The position numbers were made by a program, and so were the translations under genes. Below the pieces are notes generated by a model. The model saw only the letters and a program-made list of their open reading frames with translations. It had not been told where the DNA came from and did not search any database. Shown here piece after piece: positions 26,127 to 35,838 of a stretch of DNA of 64,000 bases; position 1 is the first letter of the stretch; each line of letters opens with the position of its first letter. The stretch is from Bradyrhizobium sp. (lineage in GTDB: Bacteria > Pseudomonadota > Alphaproteobacteria > Rhizobiales > Xanthobacteraceae): contig JAQGKC010000013.1 in the NCBI GenBank assembly GCA_028290305.1, positions 15,903 to 79,902 on the forward strand. The letters are read 5' to 3'.

Positions 26127-26636
26127 TTAGGTGGGCGACGTAGCCTTCAACGGGATGTACGCCGTCGCATCTACTTCAAGCAGTGAGTCCGAAGTCGGCA
26201 GGAGTTCAGAAATCTGAACGACCGTGCTCGCAGGCGGTTCAGCAAAAAACGATGCCCGGATCCGGTTGTAGACAGGGAAGTCCCGCAGATTTCGAAAGTA
26301 CTGCGTCAGTTTGACAACGTCGTTGAGCGTGCCGCCTGCCGCTTCGACAGTCAGGCGGAGGCTGTTCAATATCCACCAGGACTGCGCGGCGATCGGTCCT
26401 TCCTTCATGTCGGTGGACATCTCGCCGGTTTCGCCGGCAAGCCGGCGCGCCTCGGGCGGAAGGTCGGAATATCCCTTGATCACCTTCAGCGTAGAGGGAT
26501 CGGCGGCAATGATGCCGGCGAAGAACACCAGATCTCCGGCGCGGCGAAACGGCGCGTAACGCGATAGCGGCTTCGCTATATTGGCACTCGACGGAGGAGA
26601 GTTTGTCACGCTGCAACTCGACAAAAGGCCGCGCAC
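26127..26636 (-). CDS. Second RidA/YjgF family protein, also without the catalytic Arg
   Basis: Up to 169 aa; the Rid fold begins around SRYAPFRRAGDLVFFAG. The PAR(T/S) position reads PAST, so the key Arg is replaced by Ser. It has TLNDVVKLTQYFRNLRDF in the middle. The first codon is uncertain: GTG 26636 opens the frame and GTG 26609 is an alternative, neither with a strong ribosome site. It is the first gene of the operon that runs leftward to 20871, so the promoter should lie in 26637-26806. Confidence 0.82.
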   Translation of the reverse strand: MRGLLSSCSVTNSPPSSANIAKPLSRYAPFRRAGDLVFFAGIIAADPSTLKVIKGYSDLPPEARRLAGETGEMSTDMKEGPIAAQSWWILNSLRLTVEAAGGTLNDVVKLTQYFRNLRDFPVYNRIRASFFAEPPASTVVQISELLPTSDSLLEVDATAYIPLKATSPT

Positions 26637-26806
26637 TTCATTGAGCGCAGCTTCAAAGTTGCAGAGACATGCTTCCCATGCAAGTTACTTTAATAAGCAC
26701 ACGCGGCCGCATTTTTAATCAGGCGAGCGCCTTGTTCACGCGACCGCCTGTCCTCAACCGATCAACGCAAAATTGAGCAGTGCGGGTCCTTCTCGCTGTC
26801 TGGGAT

Positions 26807-27503
26807 TTACTGTACGCCGAGGCGCTGAAATAACAGGTCGGTCTGCTGCGACAGCTCCTTGGCGTCTCCCTGCAGCACCACCTGCCCGGTCTCCAGGACA
26901 TAGACGCGATCGGCAACCGCGAGCGCGCTGTAAAGATTTTGCTCGACCAACAGGATCGACAGCCCCTCGCGCTTGAGGTCGAGAATGATTTCTTCGAGAT
27001 GCTGCACCATCACTGGCGCAAGACCTTCCGACGGCTCATCCATCAGGATCAATTGCGGATCGATCATCAGCGCACGGCCGACAGCAAGCATGCCGCGCTC
27101 GCCACCAGACAACTGCGCTCCCCGGTGATGCCGCCGCTCCGCGAGACGTGGAAAAATCCCGAACACTCGATCGACGGTCCAGCCGTCCCTGGCGCGCGCA
27201 CTCTTCAGCATGGTCAGATGTTCAATCACCGTCAGCGACGCAAACAGCCGCCGGCCCTGGGGCACAATCGCGATCTTGCGATCCGCGATATCGTGCGGCC
27301 GCAAGCCGATCAGGCTCTCATCGCGCCAGGTGATCGATCCCGATCTCACCTGCGGCGGTGTCAGGCCCATGATCGAGCGGATGAAAGTAGTCTTGCCCAT
27401 GCCGTTGCGGCCGAGCAGCGCGACGATTTCGCCGGCGCCGACGTCCAGCGACACGCCGCGAATGACAATCGCCTCGCCGTAGCCACTGTGCAGGTCGCGA
27501 ACC

Positions 27504-27511
<8 letters not shown>
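26807..27511 (-). CDS. Liv-type ABC transporter ATPase (LivF-like)
   Basis: A 234-aa ATPase of the hydrophobic amino acid uptake (HAAT) class. Walker A GRNGMGKTT, signature LSGGERGMLAVGRAL and Walker B LILMDEPSEGL are intact. ATG 27511 is chosen; it overlaps the LivG-like gene by 8 bp. It is the terminal gene of a leftward operon with a full importer, two deacetylases and two hydrolases. Substrate is probably not a branched-chain amino acid given the enzymes around it. Confidence 0.94.
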
Positions 27512-28259
<748 letters not shown>

Positions 28260-28375
28260 AATCGTTCCCAGTGGAGCACTGTCCGGCGAAGTGGCAATCG
28301 ATTTCCATCCGGCAATGCGGCAATGATGAGCGGGACACGGCAACAAACAGCCGCGTCCCGTTGGCGATGACCGGT

Positions 28376-29635
28376 TCAGGTCTTCTTGATGCCCTGAAAG
28401 GTCCGCGAATAAGGCGGCTGCTTCATATACGTCTCCGGATCATACTTCCAGAACTGCGACACGTTGGGATAGGTGGTGACCGGCACGTTCCAGAACTTGC
28501 CGTCGGCGCGCTTCACGACCTTGCGGATGTAAACGTCGTAGATCGGGTTGCCGTAAGCATCGAGCTTGACGGCTTTGCCGAGCGGTGAGCCATCGAGTTC
28601 GGTCTTCAACACGGTGTCGATGAAGGCCTCGCGGTCCTCGACCTTGCCGTCCATCTTCTTCAGTGCGGCGTCGATCCACATCACGCCAGAATACATCGAG
28701 AAGCCGTACAGCGACGGGATCTTGCTGTATTTGGCCTCGTAATCCCGGGCGAATTTCTGGGTCACCGGATTGTCCGATCCTTCGGCAAAATGCGCTGGCG
28801 AAATAATACCCTCGCATTCGTCGCCGAGGGTACGTATCACCGACTGATCGGTGCCATTCATCGCCGCCATCAGCGGCGTCTTCGCCTTGAGGCCGAAGCT
28901 CGCATATTGCTGGATCAAACGGGTTGAATCCGCGCCGGTTTCCATCGCGAAGATGGCATCGACCTTGAGGTCGGCGAGCTGGCCGAGATAGGGACTGAAA
29001 TCCGCGGTGTTGAGCGGATGCCAGAATTGCTGCACGATCTCGCCGCCGCCCTCGGTGAACACCTGGGCGAGCCCCCCGCACTGCTCGTGACCGAAGGTAT
29101 AGTCCTGGCTGATGGTCGCGATTTTCTTGTAGCCCTGCTTCAGCGCCCAGTCGCCGAGCGGATGGGTGAATTCACTGGCACTGTAGCCGGCGACGCGGAT
29201 CACGTTCTTGATACGCGCGCGCTGGGTCAGATCATCAGCGGCGATGATCGGAATGAAGTACGGCGTGCCGGTGCCCTTGACGTAGTTGGCAACGGCGAGA
29301 CCGGTGTTGGCCAGCAGATTGCCGATCAGCATGTGGCAATTGCCTTGCTCCACCAACCGGCGCGCCTTCTGCAGCGCGGTGTCCGGATTGGAGGCGTCGT
29401 CCTCGATCACCAATTCGACCTTGCGGCCGGCAATCTGGTTCTTCACCTGATCGAGATAGAATTGCACGCCTTCGACCATTTCCTTGCCGCCCGACGCCAC
29501 CACCCCGGTGAGCGGCGCCAGCAAACCGATCTTGATCGGACCGGACTGCGCCTGGGCGTTGCGCCAGGGCGCCGCGCCGACGCCCGCGGCGGTGAGCGCC
29601 GCGGTCGTGGTCTTTAGAAACTGCCTGCGGTCCAT
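28376..29635 (-). CDS. Liv-type ABC transporter substrate-binding protein with Tat-like signal
   Basis: A 419-aa type I binding protein. The N terminus MDRRQFLKTT is a twin-arginine signal, cut near AQAQS (about residue 30). GPIKIGLLAPLTGVVASGG begins the Peripla_BP_6 domain. ATG 29635 follows GGAGGG. Twin-arginine export of a binding protein implies folding before export. It is encoded between the ATPase and permease genes of the same operon. The likely ligand is the cyclic or aromatic compound processed by the downstream hydrolases. Confidence 0.92.
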   Translation of the reverse strand: MDRRQFLKTTTAALTAAGVGAAPWRNAQAQSGPIKIGLLAPLTGVVASGGKEMVEGVQFYLDQVKNQIAGRKVELVIEDDASNPDTALQKARRLVEQGNCHMLIGNLLANTGLAVANYVKGTGTPYFIPIIAADDLTQRARIKNVIRVAGYSASEFTHPLGDWALKQGYKKIATISQDYTFGHEQCGGLAQVFTEGGGEIVQQFWHPLNTADFSPYLGQLADLKVDAIFAMETGADSTRLIQQYASFGLKAKTPLMAAMNGTDQSVIRTLGDECEGIISPAHFAEGSDNPVTQKFARDYEAKYSKIPSLYGFSMYSGVMWIDAALKKMDGKVEDREAFIDTVLKTELDGSPLGKAVKLDAYGNPIYDVYIRKVVKRADGKFWNVPVTTYPNVSQFWKYDPETYMKQPPYSRTFQGIKKT

Positions 29636-29662
29636 CTCGATACCCTCCGTGAAAACATTCAA

Positions 29663-30631
29663 TTAACGTATCTTACGCGTCAGAATAGCGTGCAGCTTGC
29701 CGACGATGCCCTCGGGGGCAAAGATCATGATCAAAACGAAGGTGATACCGAGCACCATCTGCCAGCGCTCTGTATACGCGCTGACGACGTTCTCGAGCGC
29801 GATGATCGCCGCGGCGCCGACAAAGGCTCCGAACAGCGTGCCGACGCCGCCCGCGATCATCATCAACACGCCCTCGACCGATTGCGCCAGCGCGACCGTC
29901 GATGGGCTGACGAAGTTGTTGAACATCGCATAAAGCGCACCGGCGACCCCAGCAAACAGCCCGGACACCGTAAAGCCGATGAACAGATGCAGCGGGACAT
30001 TGTAGCCGAGACTGCGCATCCGGCTTTCGCTGTCGCGAATGCCGCGCAGCGTCAGCCCAAACGGCGAATGCACGAATCGCCACATCGCATAAGCCGCCAC
30101 CACGGCTCCCGCGAGCACCGCCCAGTAGAAGCCGCTGTGAGTAAGCAGCAACGCCGGACGGACATCGCCACGCATGCCGTTCTCGCCGCCGGTCACTTGC
30201 GTCCAGCGCAGGCAGATGCCCCAGACAATCATGCCGAGCGCCAATGTCAGCAACAGGAAGTAAACGCCGGAGGTGCGCACCGCGAGCAAACCGAAAATCG
30301 CCGCAGCCAACGTCGCCGCGAAAACACCGAGTATAAAAGCCTCGGCGGGCGGCAGCCCGACCTGGGCCGTGGCGTAAACAACCACGTAGGTGGACACGCC
30401 GAAAATCGCTCCGTGGCCGAGCGACGTACGCCCGGCGAAGCCTGCAAGGATATCGATCGACATCGCGAGAATGCCGAAGATCAGCACCTCGGTGGCGAGT
30501 CCAACCTGATAGTTTGACAATACCAACGGCAAGGCCGCCGCGGCAGCGATGATGATCGCGGCCATCAGCAGAGCGCGGCCGGTCATGCCGGCAAAACGCG
30601 CAGGAGCGAGGCTTGCTTGCATCGCCGTCAT
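29663..30631 (-). CDS. Liv-type ABC transporter permease (LivM-like)
   Basis: A 322-aa membrane protein with about nine hydrophobic segments. It has the family segment DILAGFAGRTSLGHGAIFG and the EAA-like region SESRMRSLGYNVPLHLF. It overlaps the LivH-like stop by 4 bp and lies 27 bp upstream of the binding-protein gene. Confidence 0.93.
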   Translation of the reverse strand: MTAMQASLAPARFAGMTGRALLMAAIIIAAAAALPLVLSNYQVGLATEVLIFGILAMSIDILAGFAGRTSLGHGAIFGVSTYVVVYATAQVGLPPAEAFILGVFAATLAAAIFGLLAVRTSGVYFLLLTLALGMIVWGICLRWTQVTGGENGMRGDVRPALLLTHSGFYWAVLAGAVVAAYAMWRFVHSPFGLTLRGIRDSESRMRSLGYNVPLHLFIGFTVSGLFAGVAGALYAMFNNFVSPSTVALAQSVEGVLMMIAGGVGTLFGAFVGAAAIIALENVVSAYTERWQMVLGITFVLIMIFAPEGIVGKLHAILTRKIR

Positions 30632-31479
30632 GCCGCCCTTCCGAACAGACCGAGCGGGCGGAATGCCAGCAGCACCGCCATTGGACCGAAGATCACGAAA
30701 TAAGCGAGTTCCGGAAACATCACCTGACCGAGCGTGTTGAGCAGCCCGACCAGCAGGCTACCGACGCCGACGCCGACCAGGCTGCCACGGCCGCCGACGA
30801 TCACGACAGCGAGGCTGAACACGAGGATCTCGGCGTCGGCCGATGGATACAGCGACAGAAACGCTCCGCCCAATAATCCACCGAGCCCGGCCAGCGCCGA
30901 GCCGAGCAGGAAAGTGACCAGGAACACGCGCCGGATATTGACGCCCGACGCTTCCACCATCTCGGCGTCATCGACACCGGCGCGGATCAGCGCGCCGAGC
31001 CGCGTGCGATTCAGCAATAACCAAAGTGCCGCGAACACGACAATACCGACGGCCAGCACGAACAGCCGGTAGGTCGGATAGAACACACCAAACACGCGCA
31101 GGCCGCCGCGAAGCATTTGCGGGATCGGCACCGTGAAACTGTCGCCGCCCCAGATCACCAACGCCAGATCGTTCAGCACGAAGGCGACACCGAGCGTCAG
31201 CAGCACCTGACGCAATTCGTTGCCGCGCACGAAGCGCAGCAGTCCCTGATCGAGCACGAAACCGATCACCGCGATCGCGGCCATGGCGCCGGCGCCGCCC
31301 AGCACGAAACTGCCGCTCTTGACCGCGACGCTGTAACCGACATAGCCGCCGAACAAATACAGCGCGCCATGCGCCAGATTGACGATGCGCAGCAGCCCGA
31401 AGATCAGGGTAAAGCCGCTCGCCACCACAAACAGCAGCGCGGCGAAGGTCAACCCGTTGAGAAGTTGAAAGATGCTCAT
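30628..31479 (-). CDS. Liv-type ABC transporter permease (LivH-like)
   Basis: A 283-aa membrane protein. The N-terminal segment FGLLRIVNLAHGALYLFGGY is the LivH signature, and VVIVGGRGSLVGVGVGSLL follows near the C terminus. ATG 31479 (MSIFQLLNG) is chosen over the open frame upstream because homology begins there. It is encoded 13 bp downstream of a deacetylase gene, so the importer and the hydrolases share one transcript. Confidence 0.93.
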   Translation of the reverse strand: MSIFQLLNGLTFAALLFVVASGFTLIFGLLRIVNLAHGALYLFGGYVGYSVAVKSGSFVLGGAGAMAAIAVIGFVLDQGLLRFVRGNELRQVLLTLGVAFVLNDLALVIWGGDSFTVPIPQMLRGGLRVFGVFYPTYRLFVLAVGIVVFAALWLLLNRTRLGALIRAGVDDAEMVEASGVNIRRVFLVTFLLGSALAGLGGLLGGAFLSLYPSADAEILVFSLAVVIVGGRGSLVGVGVGSLLVGLLNTLGQVMFPELAYFVIFGPMAVLLAFRPLGLFGRAA

Positions 31480-31492
31480 CCCTGATGTGTGC

Positions 31493-32377
31493 CTAGGGCG
31501 CTTTCGGCCCCACCGAAAGATACCAGTCGAGGATCTGTTCACCGGTCATGAAAGCGACATCGGACTTCTGCCGTATCTTCTCGAAGATGCGGCGAAAATA
31601 TTTCAGGCGATGAGGCACGCCCATGATGTAGGGATGCACCACCAGCGCCATGATGCGGGCTGAATCCGCCGCGTCGTCATAAATCTGCTCGAACTGGTCG
31701 ATGGCGCGGTCGTAATATTCCGAAGCCTTGTGATGCTGGATCAGCATCATCGCGACGTCGTTGCATTCCTGGGTGTAGGGTACGTTGACGATGGGCGTCG
31801 TCGTGGTCTTCAGCCACACCGGCTGGTCGTCCAGCACCCAGTCCGCGACGTAATCGTAACCTTCCTGCTTGAGCAGATCCGGCGTCTCCCATGTTTCGGT
31901 GAGACCAGGCCCGAGCCAGCCGCGCGGGCGCTTGCCGGTCGCCCTGGCAATCACATCAGCGGTTTTGCGGATGTCCTCGCGTTCATTCTCAACCTTCTGC
32001 ATGTTGCGTTGGGTAAAGCCGTGCCCCATGAATTCCCAGTTGCGCTGTAACGCGGCCTCGACAATCGGCGGATAGGCCGCAAGCGCCGAACCGTTGATCG
32101 CGAGCACGCCGGGAATCCTGAACTCGTCAAACACCTTGAGCATACGCCAGAACCCAACGCGATTACCGTATTCATGCCAGGCCCAATTCGGAATGTCGGG
32201 AGTCGGCGAACCGCCGGCGGGCGGCGTCAGCACCGTGCGCGGCATGGTTTGGTTGGCGTCCCATTCTTCCACATTGACGATCACCCAAACCGCCATGCGT
32301 GCGCCGTTCGGCAGCTTGAGCGGCGGGCGGGTTGCGATCGGCGAATAGGAAATGCGTTCTGTGGGCAACATGGTCAT
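31493..32377 (-). CDS. Polysaccharide deacetylase family protein, PuuE-like (A)
   Basis: A 294-aa NodB-homology (CE4) protein without signal peptide, hence cytoplasmic. Instead of the TFDD of sugar deacetylases it has VNVEEWD, and the metal-site His residues occur in MGHGFTQ (near 118) and VVHPYIMG (near 246). This pattern matches the PuuE-like allantoinase branch that hydrolyses cyclic amides. The start overlaps the FAH-family gene by 4 bp. A homologue of similar length lies two genes upstream. It likely opens a ring of the imported compound. Confidence 0.86.
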   Translation of the reverse strand: MTMLPTERISYSPIATRPPLKLPNGARMAVWVIVNVEEWDANQTMPRTVLTPPAGGSPTPDIPNWAWHEYGNRVGFWRMLKVFDEFRIPGVLAINGSALAAYPPIVEAALQRNWEFMGHGFTQRNMQKVENEREDIRKTADVIARATGKRPRGWLGPGLTETWETPDLLKQEGYDYVADWVLDDQPVWLKTTTTPIVNVPYTQECNDVAMMLIQHHKASEYYDRAIDQFEQIYDDAADSARIMALVVHPYIMGVPHRLKYFRRIFEKIRQKSDVAFMTGEQILDWYLSVGPKAP

Positions 32378-33081
32378 GCTTCCGGTGGCGTGATGGTGAT
32401 GGTGAGCGACGGCAATCCGTCAATCTGGGCCAGGATCTGGTCGCCCGGCACGACCGGGCCGACGCCGGCCGGTGTGCCGGTGTAGATCAGATCGCCCGCG
32501 CCAAGCGTGACCTGCCGCGACAGTTGCGCAATCACCTCGGGCACGTTCCAGATCATCTGACCGATATCGCCGCGCTGACGCTCGATGCCATTGACTGAAA
32601 GCGTAATATTGCAGCCTTTGAAATGACGGGCATCGCGGGCGGGCGCGATGGTGCCGCATGGCGCCGAGGCATCGAAGCTCTTGCCAACCTCCCACGGCAA
32701 ACGCAGATCGCGGGCATCGCGCTGACGATCGCGGCGCGTGAGATCGATGCCGACCGCGTAACCCCAGATGTAATCGCGCGCATCCTCGACGGCTATATCG
32801 TTCCCGGCGCGGCCGATGGCGATCACCAGTTCAACCTCGAACTGGAAGTCCGAGGTGAACGGCGGATACGGTACATCCGAACCGTTGGGCACCACGGCAT
32901 CGCGCGGTTTCTGAAAGAAGAACGGCGGATCGCGCTCGTCGGCCTCCTTCATCTCACGGATATGATCGAGATAATTGCGGCCGACGCAATAAACGCGGCG
33001 CACCGGAAACATGCCGCCGCCCGCGACTGGCAGCTCGGTTGCGGCAATGGCGGGCAGCACGCGTGGGGCTGCGATATTCAC
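32374..33081 (-). CDS. Fumarylacetoacetate hydrolase family protein (A)
   Basis: A 235-aa FAH-fold enzyme. The metal-binding Glu82 and Glu84 (FEVELVIAIG) and the GYAVGIDLTRRD segment are typical, with VIYTGTPAGVGPV-like residues at the C terminus. Family reactions are C-C bond hydrolysis, decarboxylation or hydration of 2-oxo-diacids. Start and stop overlap both neighbouring deacetylase genes by 4 bp (GTGA and ATGA). This is strong translational coupling of three enzymes. Confidence 0.9.
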   Translation of the reverse strand: MNIAAPRVLPAIAATELPVAGGGMFPVRRVYCVGRNYLDHIREMKEADERDPPFFFQKPRDAVVPNGSDVPYPPFTSDFQFEVELVIAIGRAGNDIAVEDARDYIWGYAVGIDLTRRDRQRDARDLRLPWEVGKSFDASAPCGTIAPARDARHFKGCNITLSVNGIERQRGDIGQMIWNVPEVIAQLSRQVTLGAGDLIYTGTPAGVGPVVPGDQILAQIDGLPSLTITITPPEA

Positions 33082-33980
33082 GATTTCGATCCCGCTTTGC
33101 CGGCGATCTGGCCGTTATACCAATCGAGGATCTGCTCCCCGTTCCAATGCACGACGCCCTCGAACTTGTTGACGTAGTCGTAGATCGCTTCGAGAAACTT
33201 GATCCGAAACGGCTGGCCGCTGATGTAAGGATGAATTGCGAGCGACAGGATCTTCGGGCGCACCTTGCTCTCCTCATACAGCCGGTCGAAGCAATCGATG
33301 GTGCGCTTGAGCAGATGATCGCTCTCGTGATGCTGCACCATCATCATCGGAATATCATTCAGTTCCACTGTATAAGGCAGCGTCACCAATGGTCCTTTCG
33401 CCGTGCGTATCACGGTCGGCTCGTCGTCATAGACCCAGTCTCCGATATATTTGACACCGGCCTCGGCGAGATATTCGGGAGTCTCGAAGGTCTGGGTCAG
33501 GCCGGGCCCGAGCCAGCCGACCGGCCGCTTGCCGGTGAATCGTTCGATCACGCCCATGGCGCGCTCGATCATCGCCTTTTGGTCCGGTTCTTTATGAATC
33601 GGCCCCTGTTCATAAGCATGGCCCATGAATTCCCAACCGGCGTCCCTGGCCTGCTGCGCAACGCGGGGATAATCCTCGCAGACCCGGGCGTTGATCGAGA
33701 GTGTCGGCGCGATCCCGAGACGTTTGTAGAGATCGAAGAAACGCCACACGCCGACGCGCATGCCATATTCGTGCCAGCTCCAGTTCGGCACATCGGGCAG
33801 CAGTGGAATCCCCGTAGGCGGAGGGATGACCTGCCGCGCCATCGGCTTGGCGATGTCCCACACTTCAAGATTCACGATGGTCCAGATCACGATGCGAGCA
33901 CCGCCCGGCAGCTTCAACGCGGGACGATCGACGATGGCGGAATAATCGCTGCGGTCGCGCGGAATCATGGGGCTGGTCAC
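33078..33980 (-). CDS. Polysaccharide deacetylase family protein, PuuE-like (B)
   Basis: A CE4-fold protein of 300 aa from GTG 33980; the frame is open to GTG 34028, which would overlap the upstream gene. The later start aligns best with paralogue A (both then have about 10 residues before YSPI/YSAI). Motifs are VNLEVWD, MGHAYEQGP and AIHPYISG. The first acidic pair of A (VEEW) is changed to LEVW here, so the two may differ in metal ligation or substrate. Cytoplasmic, and part of the same operon. Confidence 0.85.
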   Translation of the reverse strand: MTSPMIPRDRSDYSAIVDRPALKLPGGARIVIWTIVNLEVWDIAKPMARQVIPPPTGIPLLPDVPNWSWHEYGMRVGVWRFFDLYKRLGIAPTLSINARVCEDYPRVAQQARDAGWEFMGHAYEQGPIHKEPDQKAMIERAMGVIERFTGKRPVGWLGPGLTQTFETPEYLAEAGVKYIGDWVYDDEPTVIRTAKGPLVTLPYTVELNDIPMMMVQHHESDHLLKRTIDCFDRLYEESKVRPKILSLAIHPYISGQPFRIKFLEAIYDYVNKFEGVVHWNGEQILDWYNGQIAGKAGSKS

Positions 33981-34017
33981 GACAGGATACTCTTTCGTGG
34001 ATTGAGAAGCTGGGCAG

Positions 34018-34668
34018 TCATGCGGCACTGTCCCGGCGCGGGGCCAGCCCGTCGAGCGCCATCACCGCGTCGGTATTCATGACAAAGCCAAAGGCTGTTT
34101 TGATGCAGGCCAGACCCGCCGCGTGCAGTTCGGGGCCGTCCATGCTGTCGACGCAGTCTTCCACCACGATCACCGCGTAGTCGCGAACATTGGCGGCGGT
34201 CGTGGTCGCCAACACGCAGGAATTGGTGTTCACGCCCGTGATCAGCAGCGTATTGATTCCGCGTGCACGCAACAGGAAATCGAGGTCGGTGCCGAGGAAG
34301 CAGTCGTAGCGCTTCTTGGTATCGACGATCAGGTCGCCGGCTTCGAACAACTGCGGCATCACCGTGCAGCCGGGTCCGCCGATGATGTTATGACGCATCA
34401 CGTTCTTGCGGGTCGCGGCCGGGTCCTCGGCGCGGGTGCGCCAGAACGGATTGGCGCGAATTTCTTCGGCGTCGCGATAAGACGTTAGCTGGTGGACGAC
34501 CGGAATGTCGACGCTGCGGCACCAGTCGAACAACCGCTTGTTGGCGGCGATGATGCGGGCGGCAACCTCGGGCGTGGTCGGCATCGTCGCCACCGCCATG
34601 TCCAGATGGCCGCGATGCAGGTCGATCGCGACAACAGCAGCCTTAGGGCGGTCGACACCAAGGTTCAT
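34018..34668 (-). CDS. Isochorismatase-like cysteine hydrolase
   Basis: A 216-aa isochorismatase-superfamily hydrolase. The triad Asp16 (AIDLHRG), Lys118 (DTKKRYD) and Cys151 (NTNSCVLAT) is intact. ATG 34668 has GAGG 6 nt upstream. Relatives include N-carbamoylsarcosine, ureidoacrylate and maleamate amidohydrolases. With PuuE-like ring-opening enzymes in the same operon, hydrolysis of a linear amide or ureide after ring opening is a reasonable proposal. Confidence 0.9.
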   Translation of the reverse strand: MNLGVDRPKAAVVAIDLHRGHLDMAVATMPTTPEVAARIIAANKRLFDWCRSVDIPVVHQLTSYRDAEEIRANPFWRTRAEDPAATRKNVMRHNIIGGPGCTVMPQLFEAGDLIVDTKKRYDCFLGTDLDFLLRARGINTLLITGVNTNSCVLATTTAANVRDYAVIVVEDCVDSMDGPELHAAGLACIKTAFGFVMNTDAVMALDGLAPRRDSAA

Positions 34669-34676
34669 GACGGACC

Positions 34677-34808
34677 TCACAGCAATGGATTCCAGGACGT
34701 CTGCGACAATTTCCGCCGATCGATGCCGAAGCCGAGCGGCTCGTGATGCGGGCCGCGATCAGCAGTCATCAGCTCAATGGCATTTTCACTGATATCGGGA
34801 GTCGCCAT
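34677..34808 (-). CDS. Possible 43-aa protein at the head of the operon
   Basis: An open frame of 43 codons ends 8 bp before the cysteine hydrolase start; its stop region supplies that gene's ribosome site (TGAGG). The codons after ATG have the G/C-rich third positions of the neighbours, notably in RGPHHEPLGFGIDRRKLS. A second in-frame ATG lies 6 nt upstream (34814). No ribosome site is evident. It may be a small operon protein, or the relic N-terminal part of a lost gene. Not recognised. Confidence 0.4.
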   Translation of the reverse strand: MATPDISENAIELMTADRGPHHEPLGFGIDRRKLSQTSWNPLL

Positions 34809-34904
34809 CGCCATGAAACGCACACTGCCTTCACCGCCGTCGGATGGCCCATCGTTTGTCGATGGCCATCGCCAAGTCAACAAAAATTACATACACTTTG
34901 GCCT

Positions 34905-34956
34905 TTGCATATCATTTCCACGGCGTGACTAGTTTATACGCACCTAAATTATGCAA
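34905..34956. promoter_or_regulatory. AT-rich divergent control region with TTGCATA/TATGCAA inverted repeat
   Basis: TTGCATA (34905-34911) and TATGCAA (34950-34956) are exact inverted repeats 38 bp apart. They lie in an unusually AT-rich stretch between the leftward catabolic operon and the rightward GntR gene. Paired operators of this kind would fit a dimeric FCD-type GntR repressor controlling both directions. Confidence 0.4.
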
Positions 34957-35042
34957 TTAAAAATATGGATTTAAAGCAAAACCTATGATGGGATGACGTC
35001 GGAGCACGACACAGGTGTATTCACTTTGACAGCGCGGACGCC

Positions 35043-35792
35043 ATGACGGACCAGTCTGAGGACATCGCCTTTGACGCAGCCGGCGGATCGCGCCCCGGCA
35101 ACCGTGCCCTGTCCGTCATGGATCAGATCCGCGAAGCCATCCTGGTCGGTTCGGCCGGCGCCGGCGAAAGGCTCAACGAGGTCAGGCTGAGCCGAACGCT
35201 GGGGGTTTCGCGCACGCCGGTTCGCGCCGCGTTGCAAGCACTCGCCGGTGAAGGGCTGCTGGATTACGCGCCCAACCGCGGCTTCACGGTGCGCGAGTTT
35301 CCGCTCGATGCCATTGTCGATGCTTACGAGATCCGTGCCTCGCTTGAAGGCGTCGCTGCGCGCTTTGCCGCGGAACGCGGCCTCACTCCGGACGAGAAAG
35401 CGGTGATCGAACGCAGCCTCGCCGCCGGAGACAGGCTACTTGAACGCGGCTCGTTCGAACCCGGCGATCTCATGATCTATCGCAACATCAACGGAGACTT
35501 CCACGACACCCTGCTGGCGGCTGCGCGCAATCGCATGCTCGCCGAGATGATCCGCATTTGCCATCATGTGCCGATGTCATCGAGCCGAAACATCGTGGCG
35601 TTCGAACATCGCGACGTGCGCCGCCGCCACGACGATCACCATCGCATTTTTGAGGCGGTCGAATCCCGACAGCCATGGCGGGCAGAAATGCTGATGCGCG
35701 AACACGTCGCGGGCGTGAAGGCATCGTTGATCAAGTCCCTGACCGAACGCGGCAGAGACAATGAACCCGGTGACATTGCCGCCGCCACTTGA
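35043..35792 (+). CDS. GntR family transcriptional regulator (FadR/FCD type)
   Basis: A 249-aa regulator. The N-terminal winged helix (LSRTLGVSRTPVRAALQAL, about residues 50-68) is followed by an all-helical FCD ligand domain (DAYEIRASLEGVAARFAA, and HH-containing VAFEHRDVRRRHDDHHRIF). The His/Asp residues of FCD domains usually bind a metal and a carboxylate ligand. It is divergent from the Liv/deacetylase/hydrolase operon, which it probably represses. Confidence 0.93.
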   Translation: MTDQSEDIAFDAAGGSRPGNRALSVMDQIREAILVGSAGAGERLNEVRLSRTLGVSRTPVRAALQALAGEGLLDYAPNRGFTVREFPLDAIVDAYEIRASLEGVAARFAAERGLTPDEKAVIERSLAAGDRLLERGSFEPGDLMIYRNINGDFHDTLLAAARNRMLAEMIRICHHVPMSSSRNIVAFEHRDVRRRHDDHHRIFEAVESRQPWRAEMLMREHVAGVKASLIKSLTERGRDNEPGDIAAAT

Positions 35793-35838
35793 CCGGCAAC
35801 GGCTCCGGATGCGCCGGATATCAAGTTCAGCGCACTGA

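Noticed and set aside
34871..35030. AT-rich segment considered as an attachment site or replication origin
   Set aside because: No integrase, tRNA, DnaA boxes or flanking direct repeats; a divergent promoter explains it.
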